Assembly: GCA_016295145.1 (NCBI GenBank)
Contig: JAEDLR010000046.1
Span: forward strand, 1 to 16,375
From: Oscillospiraceae bacterium
GTDB lineage: Bacteria > Bacillota > Clostridia > Oscillospirales > Ruminococcaceae
DNA length: 16,375 bases
Reading direction: 5' to 3'
In this document: in pieces, positions 7,118 to 14,483 of the stretch
Numbering within the stretch: the first letter of the stretch is position 1
Layout: the number at the start of each line of letters is the position of its first letter
Notes under the pieces: model-generated
What the model was told of the DNA's origin: nothing
What the model saw: the letters and a program-made list of their open reading frames with translations, nothing else
The model's database searches: none
Program-made: the position numbers and the translations under genes

Positions 7118-7537
7118 TCAATCCTTCTTAGGAATCAGATATTTCAATACAGACTCCGGCAGTTCCTCGCTGTCAGCGGAGACGGTAAAGACCATCGCCA
7201 CATCGTCGCCGGTGAGGATATCCAGCTTCTCAAGCAGTTCGCCCAGCGCGTCATAGTTTCTGCCGCCGATCTTCAGGATGCCGTCCACAAAGACCTCTTT
7301 GATATCGTAGTTGCCTGCCAGAACGCCTGCCACAAAGCCGTAGAACATATCAAAGCCGTTAATGTTGTAGCGTTCCGCATCCACCAGACGAACCTTGTGG
7401 TTCACGCTGTAGGTCAGCTTCATGCACTTCTCGATGCAGATAATCGCACCATTGGTTGCAGCCACTGCGTCGTCGATCATGCCCAGCAACACTTTGGTTT
7501 TGCCCGAGCCTTTTTTACCGGTAATTACTTGAATCAT
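7118..7537 (-). CDS. Small P-loop ATPase-like protein, function unknown
   Basis: The 139-residue product opens with MIQVITGKKGSGKTK, a Walker A motif at residues 7-14, and has a hydrophobic strand ending in Asp at EVFVDGILKI (81-90) that could be Walker B. It has no signal peptide or membrane segment. Similar small P-loop proteins occur in Clostridia, but I cannot name a function. A link to twitching-motility ATPases is sometimes given in databases, but it rests on the P-loop only. The ATG at 7537 was chosen because GAAGGGAG lies about 9 bases upstream; an in-frame TTG at 7555 would overlap that site. It begins 55 bases after the pgi stop with no promoter or terminator between, so it is probably co-transcribed with pgi. 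Confidence 0.8.
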   Translation of the reverse strand: MIQVITGKKGSGKTKVLLGMIDDAVAATNGAIICIEKCMKLTYSVNHKVRLVDAERYNINGFDMFYGFVAGVLAGNYDIKEVFVDGILKIGGRNYDALGELLEKLDILTGDDVAMVFTVSADSEELPESVLKYLIPKKD

Positions 7538-7592
7538 AAGTATAACTCCCTTCAATAATTCGTAGAATGCGCGGTTGGTTGCTTTGTACTGC

Positions 7593-8927
7593 TCAGCCGA
7601 GCTTTGCCTCCAGCTCTGCCTTCATATCCTCATAGCCGGGCTTGCCCAGCAGTGCAAACATATTCTTCTTGTAGCTCTCCACGCCGGGCTGATTGAACGG
7701 ATTCACGCCCAGCAGATAGCCGGAAACAGCGCAAGCCTTCTCGAAGAAGTAGATGAGCCAGCCCAGTGTTTCCTCGGTGGTATCGTCCAGTTCCAGCACG
7801 ATGTTGGGCACGCCGCCCTCGGTATGTGCAAGAATGGTGCCCTCCAGTGCGCGGCGGTTGACAACGCTCATGTTCTGGTTGGTCAGGAAGTTCAGACCGT
7901 CGGCGTTTTCTGCATCCGGCTCCAAGAACAGATCCTGCTTGGGCACCTTGATATCCACAACGGTCTCGAACAGAATTCTTGCGCCGTCCTGGATATACTG
8001 ACCCATGGAGTGCAGATCGGTAGAGAAAATCGCGGAAGATGGGAACAGACCCTTGTTATCCTTACCCTCCGACTCACCGTACAACTGCTTGTACCACTCG
8101 TTCATCATGGCAAAAGAGGGATCATAGCTGACCATCATCTCCACAGCCTTGCCCTTGCGGTAGAAAATGTTGCGCAGTGCGGCGTACTGATAGCAATCGT
8201 TCTCGGCAAAGGGTGCGGTGTATGCCTTTTGTGCAGCGGCAGCACCGGCCATCAGCTTTGCGATATCACAGCCTGCTGCGGCAATGGGCAGCAGACCCAC
8301 GGCAGTCAGCACAGAGAAGCGGCCGCCCACATCGTCGGGGATCACAAAGCTCTCGTAGCCCTCGGCATCCGCCAGATTTTTCAGGGTGCCTCTTGCCTTA
8401 TCGGTGGTGCAGTAGATGCGCTCCTTTGCACCATCCTTGCCATAGCGATCCTCCAGCAGCTTCTTGAAGATGCGAAACGCCAGTGCCGGCTCGGTGGTGG
8501 TGCCGGACTTGGAGATCACATTCACGGCAATCTCTCGGCCCTCGCAGATAGAAAGCACCTCGTTGAGGTAGGTGGGAGAGATATTATTGCCCACATAGTA
8601 GATATCGGGCGTGTTCTTCTTCATGTTGTTGTAGAACGGGGACTTCAGGAATTCGATGGCAGCCCGTGCACCCAGATAAGAGCCGCCGATACCGATGACG
8701 ATCAGCACGTCTGCGGTTTTCTGGATCTTCTCAGCAGCAGCCTGAATACGGGCAAACTCCTCCTTATCGTAATCCGTCGGCAAGGTCAGCCAACCCAGAA
8801 AATCGTTGCCCAGGCCGGATTTCTCATGCACAACGGCTGCGGCAGCCTCTGTCTGTCTTGCGATGCCGTTCAACTCATCGGCACCCAAGAACGAGGAAAG
8901 GTAGCTTTTGTTCAGCTTCAAAGCCAT
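7593..8927 (-). CDS. pgi: Glucose-6-phosphate isomerase
   Basis: The cytosolic glycolytic enzyme interconverts glucose 6-phosphate and fructose 6-phosphate. The 444 residues match the shorter Firmicutes/archaeal-like length. Motifs seen: IGIGGSYLGARAAIEFL (78-94), VISKSGTTTEPALAFR (137-152), which binds the phosphosugar, DDVGGRFSVLTAVGLLP (198-214), QLYGESEGK (281-289) with the expected catalytic Glu285, STDLHSMGQ (302-310) with His306, and NPFNQPGVESYK (409-420) with Lys420. The ATG at 8927 follows TGGAGG by about 9 bases. The frame stays open for 35 more codons upstream, but these are the transcribed leader and cover the promoter-proximal region. A P-loop gene follows in the same direction. 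Confidence 0.98.
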   Translation of the reverse strand: MALKLNKSYLSSFLGADELNGIARQTEAAAAVVHEKSGLGNDFLGWLTLPTDYDKEEFARIQAAAEKIQKTADVLIVIGIGGSYLGARAAIEFLKSPFYNNMKKNTPDIYYVGNNISPTYLNEVLSICEGREIAVNVISKSGTTTEPALAFRIFKKLLEDRYGKDGAKERIYCTTDKARGTLKNLADAEGYESFVIPDDVGGRFSVLTAVGLLPIAAAGCDIAKLMAGAAAAQKAYTAPFAENDCYQYAALRNIFYRKGKAVEMMVSYDPSFAMMNEWYKQLYGESEGKDNKGLFPSSAIFSTDLHSMGQYIQDGARILFETVVDIKVPKQDLFLEPDAENADGLNFLTNQNMSVVNRRALEGTILAHTEGGVPNIVLELDDTTEETLGWLIYFFEKACAVSGYLLGVNPFNQPGVESYKKNMFALLGKPGYEDMKAELEAKLG

Positions 8928-9024
8928 ATTGCGTATCCTCCAGTAATAAATTTCGCCCGTCTTACAGGACGAACGGGGTCGTGCAGCCGTGTTGTACGGA
9001 CGACGGACACAGCTTCTGCACTCT
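8928..9024 (-). promoter_or_regulatory. Structured 5' leader of pgi
   Basis: The predicted transcript has about 97 untranslated bases. Within it the complement of 8954-8975 folds into an 8-bp stem (two G-U pairs) with a 6-nt loop, ending 26 bases before the ATG and upstream of the GGAGG site. No known riboswitch class is recognised. Confidence 0.4.
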
Positions 9025-9030
9025 ACAACC

Positions 9031-9059
9031 ATTTTACTATATCTTCACCAAAAATGCAA
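9031..9059 (-). promoter_or_regulatory. Sigma-A promoter of pgi
   Basis: On the minus strand TTGCAT (9059-9054) and TAAAAT (9036-9031) have a 17-base spacer, giving a start near 9024. It lies in the short gap after the carboxypeptidase gene, where no convincing terminator is seen. Confidence 0.75.
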
Positions 9060-9101
9060 GTGTTTTACGGATTTTTGGAAAAACCGCCAAATTTTAAACG
9101 A

Positions 9102-10235
9102 TTATTTGAACATATTTCCCAAAAGGAGGGCAAAGGCATCCCCGAAATTGCGGCGTTCAATATCGGCTGCGGCACAGAGTGCGGTATCATAAAGCAGCGT
9201 ATTTCCGCAATAAAACGCCACCCGACCGATCACATCGCCCCGTGCTACAGGGGCTTCCACATATTGTGGCAAAATAACCACACAACTGATGCTTTCGCCC
9301 TTTGGTACCGCCGCGCTGAACAACGCCTGCGGCTCGGTCAGTACGGCAGCATCCATGCCGTGGCGCACGCTAACAGGCTTCATGAATTCGGTGGAGAAAT
9401 CGGGGGTGGTGACGGTGTAACCTGCAAATCCTTTTGCCAGCAGCGATTTGCCCTGAGCAAAACGCCCATCTTCATCTGCACAGCCCATTACCACCGCAAT
9501 GCAGCAAAAGCCCTCTCGCTCCGCCGCAACTGCCAATGTGTAGCCGCTTGCATCGCCGTGCCCCGCCTTGAATCCCAGTAAGCCCCCGTAATTTTTGGTG
9601 AGGGTGTTTTCGCTGACCAGTTCCGTGGCACCATCGCGGACAAAATCGCGCCATGTGGTAAATATCGGTGTCAGATCGGGAAAATCAAGCAAAGCACGGC
9701 AAAGCAGTGCAATATCTCTGGGGGTAGAGGTGTTCTCCGCAGAATTTCCCGTGGCATCCGCAAAACGCGTGTTGCGCAGCCCCAACGTAAATGCCGCGCT
9801 GTTCATATCCATGACAAACTGCCGCTCTGTGCCCCCAATGGCGCAGGCAAGGGTCACGGCGGCATCGTTGGCATTGCCGATAATGACCGCTTTCAGCAGG
9901 TCCCCCACGGATATTTTATCGCCCGTCTCCAACCAAATGACTGCACCTTTTTGTTCCTGTGCCGCCGCAGGCGCAAGAACGATGCTTTCAGCAGTCAGGC
10001 GGCCCTCATTGATCGCCAATGCGGTCAGGTAAACGGTCATCAACTTGGTAAGACTGCCTGCCCCGCAGATCTGGTCGTAGCTGCTACCATCCAGCACCAC
10101 ACCGCTGTCCGCCTCCATGAGTACAGTGCAGCAGCCTTCTCCCGCGGCTGATACGAGAAACTGCCGCGGCAAAGTACAGCGCAGCAGTGTGATCATTGCC
10201 GCAAAGAGGGCGAAACAACGCTTGCTTCTCATCAT
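9102..10235 (-). CDS. D-alanyl-D-alanine carboxypeptidase-like protein (PBP5/DacF family) with altered motifs
   Basis: The 377-residue product has an N-terminal export signal (KR then CFALFAAMITLL, with VSAAG near 28-32), a peptidase S11 domain and a C-terminal PBP5-like beta domain (about 290-365). The family trims the terminal D-Ala of peptidoglycan stem peptides. The SxxK motif is intact (S61-L-T-K64). The second motif, normally SxN, reads N121-A-N123 in GNANDAAVTLA. The third, normally KTG, reads K223-A-G225 in GFKAGHGDASGYT. So two of three active-site motifs differ and activity may be lowered or changed. GAGGAGG stands only 3 bases before the ATG at 10235; the adjacent ATG at 10232 (spacing 6) may be the true start. 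A clear promoter was not found. It diverges from the GntR operon. Confidence 0.9.
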   Translation of the reverse strand: MMRSKRCFALFAAMITLLRCTLPRQFLVSAAGEGCCTVLMEADSGVVLDGSSYDQICGAGSLTKLMTVYLTALAINEGRLTAESIVLAPAAAQEQKGAVIWLETGDKISVGDLLKAVIIGNANDAAVTLACAIGGTERQFVMDMNSAAFTLGLRNTRFADATGNSAENTSTPRDIALLCRALLDFPDLTPIFTTWRDFVRDGATELVSENTLTKNYGGLLGFKAGHGDASGYTLAVAAEREGFCCIAVVMGCADEDGRFAQGKSLLAKGFAGYTVTTPDFSTEFMKPVSVRHGMDAAVLTEPQALFSAAVPKGESISCVVILPQYVEAPVARGDVIGRVAFYCGNTLLYDTALCAAADIERRNFGDAFALLLGNMFK

Positions 10236-10249
10236 GTTCCTCCTCGTGA

Positions 10250-10298
10250 ATAGTATCCTCTTGTTGGACGATGCCCCATAGAAAATCTACGATACTAT
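10250..10298. repeat. 8-bp inverted repeat in the divergent intergenic region
   Basis: ATAGTATC (10250-10257) and GATACTAT (10291-10298) are perfect inverted copies 33 bases apart, just upstream of the carboxypeptidase start. They could close a leader hairpin or be paired operator half-sites. Further right, TGCGAT (10324-10329) and ATCGCA (10349-10354) flank an A-tract/T-tract segment that probably acts as a bent or UP-like element for the GntR promoter. Confidence 0.5.
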
Positions 10299-10362
10299 GT
10301 TTATGAAGCAGTCCGCCACCCTATGCGATAAAAAAATTTTTCCAAAAAATCGCAAAAACCTA

Positions 10363-10391
10363 TTGACATCAATGTGCATATGTGGTATATT
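10363..10391 (+). promoter_or_regulatory. Sigma-A promoter of the GntR-ABC-CPBP operon
   Basis: TTGACA (10363-10368) and TATATT (10386-10391) are spaced by 17 bases, placing the start near 10398. A/T tracts at 10330-10350 lie upstream as a likely UP element. Confidence 0.88.
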
Positions 10392-10429
10392 GTACATATC
10401 GCGTATATACAATGTTTGCAAACAGTACA
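10391..10429. promoter_or_regulatory. Candidate GntR (YtrA-type) operator: nested palindromes
   Basis: From the end of the -10 box through the start site lie: an imperfect 21-bp dyad (10391-10411, 7 of 10 pairs) that contains GTATATAC (10403-10410), a perfect 8-bp palindrome of the GT-N-AC form common for GntR sites; and TGTTTGCAAACA (10413-10424), a perfect 12-bp palindrome. TGTAC (10391) and GTACA (ending 10429) bracket both. Binding here would block transcription, so autorepression is likely. Confidence 0.6.
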
Positions 10430-10444
10430 AAATCGGAGGTACCC

Positions 10445-10825
10445 ATGGATATCGTCATCAGCAATGCTTCGGGCACACCCATCTACGAGCAGATTGTCGA
10501 TCAGATCAAAGGCATGATTCTGGAGGGTGTTCTCACCGAGGGCGAAGCGCTGCCCTCGATGCGTTTACTTGCGCAGCAGCTACGCATCAGTGTGATTACC
10601 ACAAAACGCGCATACGAAGAACTGGAACGGCAGGATTTTATCGAATCCTACACAGGCAAGGGCAGTTTTGTAAAGGCGCAGAATACGGAGCTGCTCCGGG
10701 AGGAGAATTTACGCCAGATTGAAGCGTCGCTGGACACCCTTTGCCGAAAAGCGAGACAAAGCGGTATTTCTCTGGAAGAATTACAGGAACTGACCGCAAT
10801 TATTTACGGAGGTGCAACAGAATGA
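10445..10825 (+). CDS. GntR-family transcriptional regulator, YtrA subfamily
   Basis: The 126-residue protein has the GntR winged helix-turn-helix at about 11-78: TPIYEQIVDQIKGMILEG, LPSMRLLAQQLRIS, TTKRAYEELERQDFIES and GKGSFV. A short C-terminal helical tail of about 45 residues follows, as in the YtrA subfamily, which lacks a large ligand domain. Such regulators usually repress ABC transporter operons that they head. The ATG at 10445 follows CGGAGGT by 5-6 bases. An upstream in-frame GTG at 10382 lies inside the promoter and was rejected. The stop overlaps the ATPase start (ATGA), so the two are translationally coupled. The promoter carries candidate self-binding sites. The inducer is not evident. 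Confidence 0.93.
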   Translation: MDIVISNASGTPIYEQIVDQIKGMILEGVLTEGEALPSMRLLAQQLRISVITTKRAYEELERQDFIESYTGKGSFVKAQNTELLREENLRQIEASLDTLCRKARQSGISLEELQELTAIIYGGATE

Positions 10826-11703
10826 AACCTTATGAAAACGCCATCGAGATTGACCACCTGTGCAAATCCTATGACGGCTTTACCCTTGATAATATCAGCT
10901 TTTGCGTGCCGAAGGGCAGCATTATGGGCTTTATCGGGCAAAACGGCGCAGGCAAATCCACCACCATTCACACGATTCTCAATATCATCAAGGCGGACAA
11001 CGGCAAAATCAACATTTTTGGTCTTGACCATCTGGAGCATGAATACGAGATCAAAGAGCACATTGCCGCGATTTTTGACGCACTGCCCTTTCACGATCAA
11101 CTGACCGCCAAGCAACTCAATATTATAATGCGCGGCATTTACCGTGAGTGGAGCAGTGAAACATTTTTCAACTATTTGGAACGGATGCAGTTGCCTGCCA
11201 GAAAAAAATTCGGGCAGTTCTCCAAAGGTATGAAGATGAAGCTGCAAATTGCTGCGGCGCTCTCCCACAACGCAAAGCTGCTGATCATGGATGAAGCAAC
11301 CACAGGTCTGGATCCGGTAGTACGCAACGAAATCCTGGATATGTTTCAGGAGTATCTGGGCGATGAAAACAACAGCATTCTCATGTCATCTCACATTACC
11401 AGTGATCTTGACCGCATTGCCGACAGCGTTACCTTTATCCACAAGGGCAAGCTGCTCCTTTCAGGCTACAAGGACGATATTCTGGAAACCCACGCCATCA
11501 TGAAATGCACAAAAAAAGAATATGCCGATATTGACCCCGCCGATATGATCTCCGCCCGTATCAACGATTTCGGCGCAGAGGTGCTGGTTGCCGACCGCAA
11601 AGCCTGCGAGCTCAAATACAAGGGGCTGCTGCTGGAAAGCACCGTTCTGGAAGAATTGATGCGCTACTATGTCAATGCCGAGAAAAAGGAGTGGACGATA
11701 TGA
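10822..11703 (+). CDS. ABC transporter ATP-binding protein
   Basis: The 293-residue ATPase powers the two permeases that follow. It shows Walker A GQNGAGKSTT (39-48), the signature FSKGMKMKL (133-141) in place of LSGGQ, Walker B LLIMDEATTGLDP (153-165) and the switch His in SSHITSD (189-195). At the usual Q-loop place the sequence reads IFDALPF (84-90) without a Gln, as in several YtrB/YxlF-like ATPases. A C-terminal extension of about 80 residues is typical of the type that works with ABC-2 permeases. The ATG at 10822 follows GGAGGTG by about 8 bases and overlaps the regulator's stop by 4. Its own stop overlaps the next ATG in the same way. Confidence 0.95.
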   Translation: MKPYENAIEIDHLCKSYDGFTLDNISFCVPKGSIMGFIGQNGAGKSTTIHTILNIIKADNGKINIFGLDHLEHEYEIKEHIAAIFDALPFHDQLTAKQLNIIMRGIYREWSSETFFNYLERMQLPARKKFGQFSKGMKMKLQIAAALSHNAKLLIMDEATTGLDPVVRNEILDMFQEYLGDENNSILMSSHITSDLDRIADSVTFIHKGKLLLSGYKDDILETHAIMKCTKKEYADIDPADMISARINDFGAEVLVADRKACELKYKGLLLESTVLEELMRYYVNAEKKEWTI

Positions 11704-12473
11704 TCGGTTTGCTCTACCGCGAGTTATACTTGCAGCGCAAAAGCATCACCGCGCTCATCAGCGTGTTTTTCGTGTTCATCGGGCTGATGCTTCTGGTGTA
11801 CCTCAGCCTGCAATGCGGCAATCTGGGCATTCTGTACAATGCAGAAGATAAAGCACAAATGACAGAAGTGATACGCACCATCAACACCTATTTTCCTGCA
11901 TTTCTTATTATGATGATGCCCGCTGCATCCTTTGAGATCGTTGCTTCCGACTATCGCGTTGGTTGGATGCGCTTTCAGCGCTGCCTGCCCTGCAAACCCG
12001 CGCAATATGCTGCAGTCAAAATCATACTGATGGCTGCGGAACTGCTTCTGGGGCTGCTGTTGGGGCTGGGCAATGCCTATATCAGCAGTTTGGTATTCGG
12101 TTTGGATCTGGATTTTTCAGGAACGCTGGTTCTCATTTTGTTGATGATGACCCTATGCTGTACCATGTCCATGCTTTCTATACTGCTGACGCTGTTGCTG
12201 CGTTCCAAAAGCGGCAACGCGGCGGGCATTCTGATCATTGCGCTATATGTTGGTGCGATGATTGCGCTGATGTTGATGCCCGATTCCGCCATGGAAAAAC
12301 TGGAGCATTTCCTGAATGGTGACGGCAACGATGAACTGACCATCGCCGGTATGGTAAGCAGAATATCCGGCTTTCTCAAAACGCTGCTGCCTTGGTGCAT
12401 CAGCATTACGGCAGGCGTACTGATCGGCGGATTCTTCGCCATGACCGCCCTGTTCAAAAGGAGGGAGAACTAA
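11700..12473 (+). CDS. ABC-2 type transporter permease, first subunit
   Basis: The 257-residue product has six hydrophobic segments (about 18-36, 62-82, 105-125, 141-167, 173-194, 228-252), the usual ABC-2 permease plan. Between segments 2 and 3 lies EIVASDYRVGWMRFQRCLPCKP, shown here in part as residues 79-100, which resembles the cytoplasmic coupling stretch of such permeases. The start chosen is ATG at 11700, with AAAAAGGAG 8 bases upstream, overlapping the ATPase stop. The GTG three codons earlier is within the spacer. It is coupled to the second permease through TAATG. Substrate cannot be told from the sequence; ABC-2 systems export lipids, drugs or peptides. Confidence 0.88.
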   Translation: MIGLLYRELYLQRKSITALISVFFVFIGLMLLVYLSLQCGNLGILYNAEDKAQMTEVIRTINTYFPAFLIMMMPAASFEIVASDYRVGWMRFQRCLPCKPAQYAAVKIILMAAELLLGLLLGLGNAYISSLVFGLDLDFSGTLVLILLMMTLCCTMSMLSILLTLLLRSKSGNAAGILIIALYVGAMIALMLMPDSAMEKLEHFLNGDGNDELTIAGMVSRISGFLKTLLPWCISITAGVLIGGFFAMTALFKRREN

Positions 12474-13300
12474 TGCGCGGCTACTTATACAAAGATTGGC
12501 TGCTCTGCCGCAAGCTGGTTTTGGCAGCGTGTATTGTGACCGCTGCCATGCTGATCGTGCTGGGCTATGCAATACTTCCTGAAGGTTTTTTTGAGAACGT
12601 CCTACAGTTTGCAGGCATCACCGACAAAGACGAGCTCAACCGTCAGATGCAGCAAATGCTGAGCAATGAGGAGAGCAACTGGGAATGGCAAGAGTACACC
12701 GGCTCGTTATTCTCTCTGCTAATGTCTGCATTCTTTAGCACCGTGCTGTTTGCAGTGGTCATCTCCGAAAAGCTATGCAAAATGGATGAGCAGAAGGTCT
12801 GGGCATCCTTTGCCATTGGCGCACCCGGTGCCGCAAAACAATATGTCACGGCAAAGTATGTCTTCTGCCTGTTGACGGCAATGGCACCGGTGATCGCTTT
12901 TTACATCATTCAGAACATCATCACCGCACTGACCCAACTCCCCGCGGATTGCACACCCATCTATATCATGGGATTCTATTTGGTGCTGCTGCTCTTCGGG
13001 CTGACTTTCCCCTTTGCTGCCCGATTCGGCTACAAACAGGGCAATCATATCCGCAGTGTTTGTATCATCATGTTGATCCTCGCTGCATTCATTTACTTCC
13101 TGTTCGGCGATATCTCGATTTTACAGGATTCTGACGCACTGGGTGAAAAACTCTACAAAATGATGATGGGCACAGAGCGCAGTACCACCATCAGCGTATT
13201 GCTGACTGTGCTACCCTGTCTGAGCCTTACAGTATTCGGGCTTTCGTACTTCTATTCCTGCAAAGCCTACGCGAAAGGAGTGGCGCATTATGACTGCTGA
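12473..13300 (+). CDS. ABC-2 type transporter permease, second subunit
   Basis: The 275-residue protein begins MRGYLYKDWLLCRK, a start typical of ABC-2 permeases with a short cytoplasmic amphipathic helix. Hydrophobic segments lie near 15-34, 78-98, 128-152, 162-183, 194-212 and 239-262. Between segments 1 and 2 there is a loop of about 40 residues rich in Glu, Gln and Asn (about 38-77), probably outside the membrane. It likely forms a heterodimer with the preceding permease. The ATG at 12473 follows AAAAGGAGGG and shares one base with the upstream TAA. Its end overlaps the CPBP gene by 11 bases, so all five genes appear to be made together. Confidence 0.87.
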   Translation: MRGYLYKDWLLCRKLVLAACIVTAAMLIVLGYAILPEGFFENVLQFAGITDKDELNRQMQQMLSNEESNWEWQEYTGSLFSLLMSAFFSTVLFAVVISEKLCKMDEQKVWASFAIGAPGAAKQYVTAKYVFCLLTAMAPVIAFYIIQNIITALTQLPADCTPIYIMGFYLVLLLFGLTFPFAARFGYKQGNHIRSVCIIMLILAAFIYFLFGDISILQDSDALGEKLYKMMMGTERSTTISVLLTVLPCLSLTVFGLSYFYSCKAYAKGVAHYDC

Positions 13301-14240
13301 AATCCAAAACCAACCGCTGCAGACAGCAGCCGCTGAGAAAAAACGCCTGCTTTCTGCCGAAAAGGAAACCGCCCTCACCCAAGCGATTCTGTTTACGGTA
13401 CTTGCCTATCTGCCGCCGTATCTGCTGATCCCGATTTTCCAATTGAACGCAGGCACAACGGCTTCTCAGCTTTCTATGCTGTTGGTTGCGTTTTCCCCTA
13501 TGCTTGCCAACATCCTTACAAGATGCATCACCAAAGACCGCAGCACAAAGCATTTTCTGATGCCCGGCAAGGGGCACGGTCATCACACACTGCTGTATTA
13601 TGCACTGGCTCTGCTTCCGATGCTTGCCTGCACACTGGGCGCGCTGCTCTCGCTATATGTGGCTGCAGGTGCAGAATCCTTCCGTAATGCACTGAATATT
13701 CTCTGGGCTGCCGACAAGGCGCTGCCCCTGAACCGTACCATAACCGCAACAACCTTTCTGCAAACGGCTTTGTACTGTATTCCGCTGTGTTTTATCTACT
13801 TTGGTGAAGAATACGGCTGGCGCGGCTATCTCACGCCCAGACTCATGCAGCTGATGCCGAAGCCTGTCGCCATCATCGTCAGCGGTATCATCTGGGGCGC
13901 ATGGCACGCACCCCTGACCGCGCAGGGGCATAACTTCGGTAAAGATTACCCCTTCTTCCCCTGGCTGGGTATTCTCATCATGTGCGGCTTCTGCATTCTG
14001 GTGGGCGGATATTTCAGCTATCTGCAAGAGAAAACCAATTCGGTGTTCCCTGCCTGCATCGCCCACGCCATGAACAACAACATCACCGGTACTGTTCTGG
14101 GATTGCTTGCGGCTGCCGCCCCTGTGCTCACAGAGAAAAATCAGGCACGCGTCTTTGTAATTGCCATGCTCCCCATGGCAGTGGTGGGTGTAATCTTCAC
14201 GGTGCTGCTTCTGCTGCCCAATGCGGCAAAGCGGACATGA
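13290..14240 (+). CDS. CPBP-family intramembrane metalloprotease
   Basis: The 316-residue integral membrane protein carries the three family motifs: FGEEYGWRGYL (171-181; E173, E174, R178), WGAWH (202-206; H206) and AHAMNNN (258-264; H259). These are the residues expected to bind metal and act in the Rce1/Abi-type fold. Roughly eight hydrophobic segments are seen after a charged N-terminal stretch of about 27 residues. Relatives process prenylated proteins in eukaryotes; in bacteria they work in bacteriocin maturation or self-immunity and in signalling. No bacteriocin precursor is seen here. The ATG at 13290 follows GAAAGGAG by about 10 bases and lies inside the end of the second permease gene, which ties it to the ABC transporter. 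Confidence 0.92.
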   Translation: MTAEIQNQPLQTAAAEKKRLLSAEKETALTQAILFTVLAYLPPYLLIPIFQLNAGTTASQLSMLLVAFSPMLANILTRCITKDRSTKHFLMPGKGHGHHTLLYYALALLPMLACTLGALLSLYVAAGAESFRNALNILWAADKALPLNRTITATTFLQTALYCIPLCFIYFGEEYGWRGYLTPRLMQLMPKPVAIIVSGIIWGAWHAPLTAQGHNFGKDYPFFPWLGILIMCGFCILVGGYFSYLQEKTNSVFPACIAHAMNNNITGTVLGLLAAAAPVLTEKNQARVFVIAMLPMAVVGVIFTVLLLLPNAAKRT

Positions 14241-14483
14241 TATTCCCTTTCGCACAGAAGATCTATGATGTTCTTTGCTCCGTGACGACTGCTTCTGGAC
14301 AACGAAAGGCTCCAATACGCCCGAACACATTATTTGCAGAAAAGTTCAAAGATCAGGAGGAGAAAAAAGAGCATATTGCTTGAGAGATTTTATACCGATA
14401 TACGAAACGCACCGAAATCTATTTACTTTTTTGGTGATACATGATAATATGAATCGTATAATCCCATTTCAGGAGGCAGAAAA
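14241..14483. other. Intergenic region with no gene recognised
   Basis: About 240 bases separate the CPBP gene from the next one. There is no GC stem with a T-run, so no clear terminator for the ABC operon. A 7-bp inverted repeat (CCTTTCG at 14246-14252, CGAAAGG at 14303-14309) has a long 50-base loop. An AGGAGG site near 14356-14361 has no start codon at useful distance. The promoter of the sigma operon lies at the right end. Confidence 0.6.
14422..14450 (+). promoter_or_regulatory. Sigma-A-like promoter of the sigma-factor operon
   Basis: TTTACT (14422-14427) and TAATAT (14445-14450) are spaced by 17 bases; the start would be near 14457. No obvious ECF-type (AAC / CGT) promoter pair was seen, so autoregulation by the encoded sigma factor is not supported here. 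Confidence 0.65.

Noticed and set aside
8928..9032. 35-residue N-terminal extension of Pgi
   Set aside because: The extra codons cover the leader and the -10 box, do not resemble Pgi, and lack a ribosome site.
7575..9581. 668-codon plus-strand open frame opposite pgi
   Set aside because: Composition and lack of motifs mark it as the complement of pgi and the carboxypeptidase gene; no ribosome site or promoter was seen for it.
10382..10444. Upstream GTG start for the GntR regulator
   Set aside because: It lies between the -35 and -10 boxes, so it would not be on the transcript. The ATG at 10445 has a proper AGGAGG-type site.
14356..14443. AGGAGG followed by an open stretch reading LLERFYTDIRNAPKSIYFFG
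   Set aside because: The first possible start (TTG at 14377) is 15 or more bases from the ribosome-site-like sequence, the frame is only 22 codons long, and it runs through the promoter of the next operon. It may be a decayed gene start, but this is not supported.
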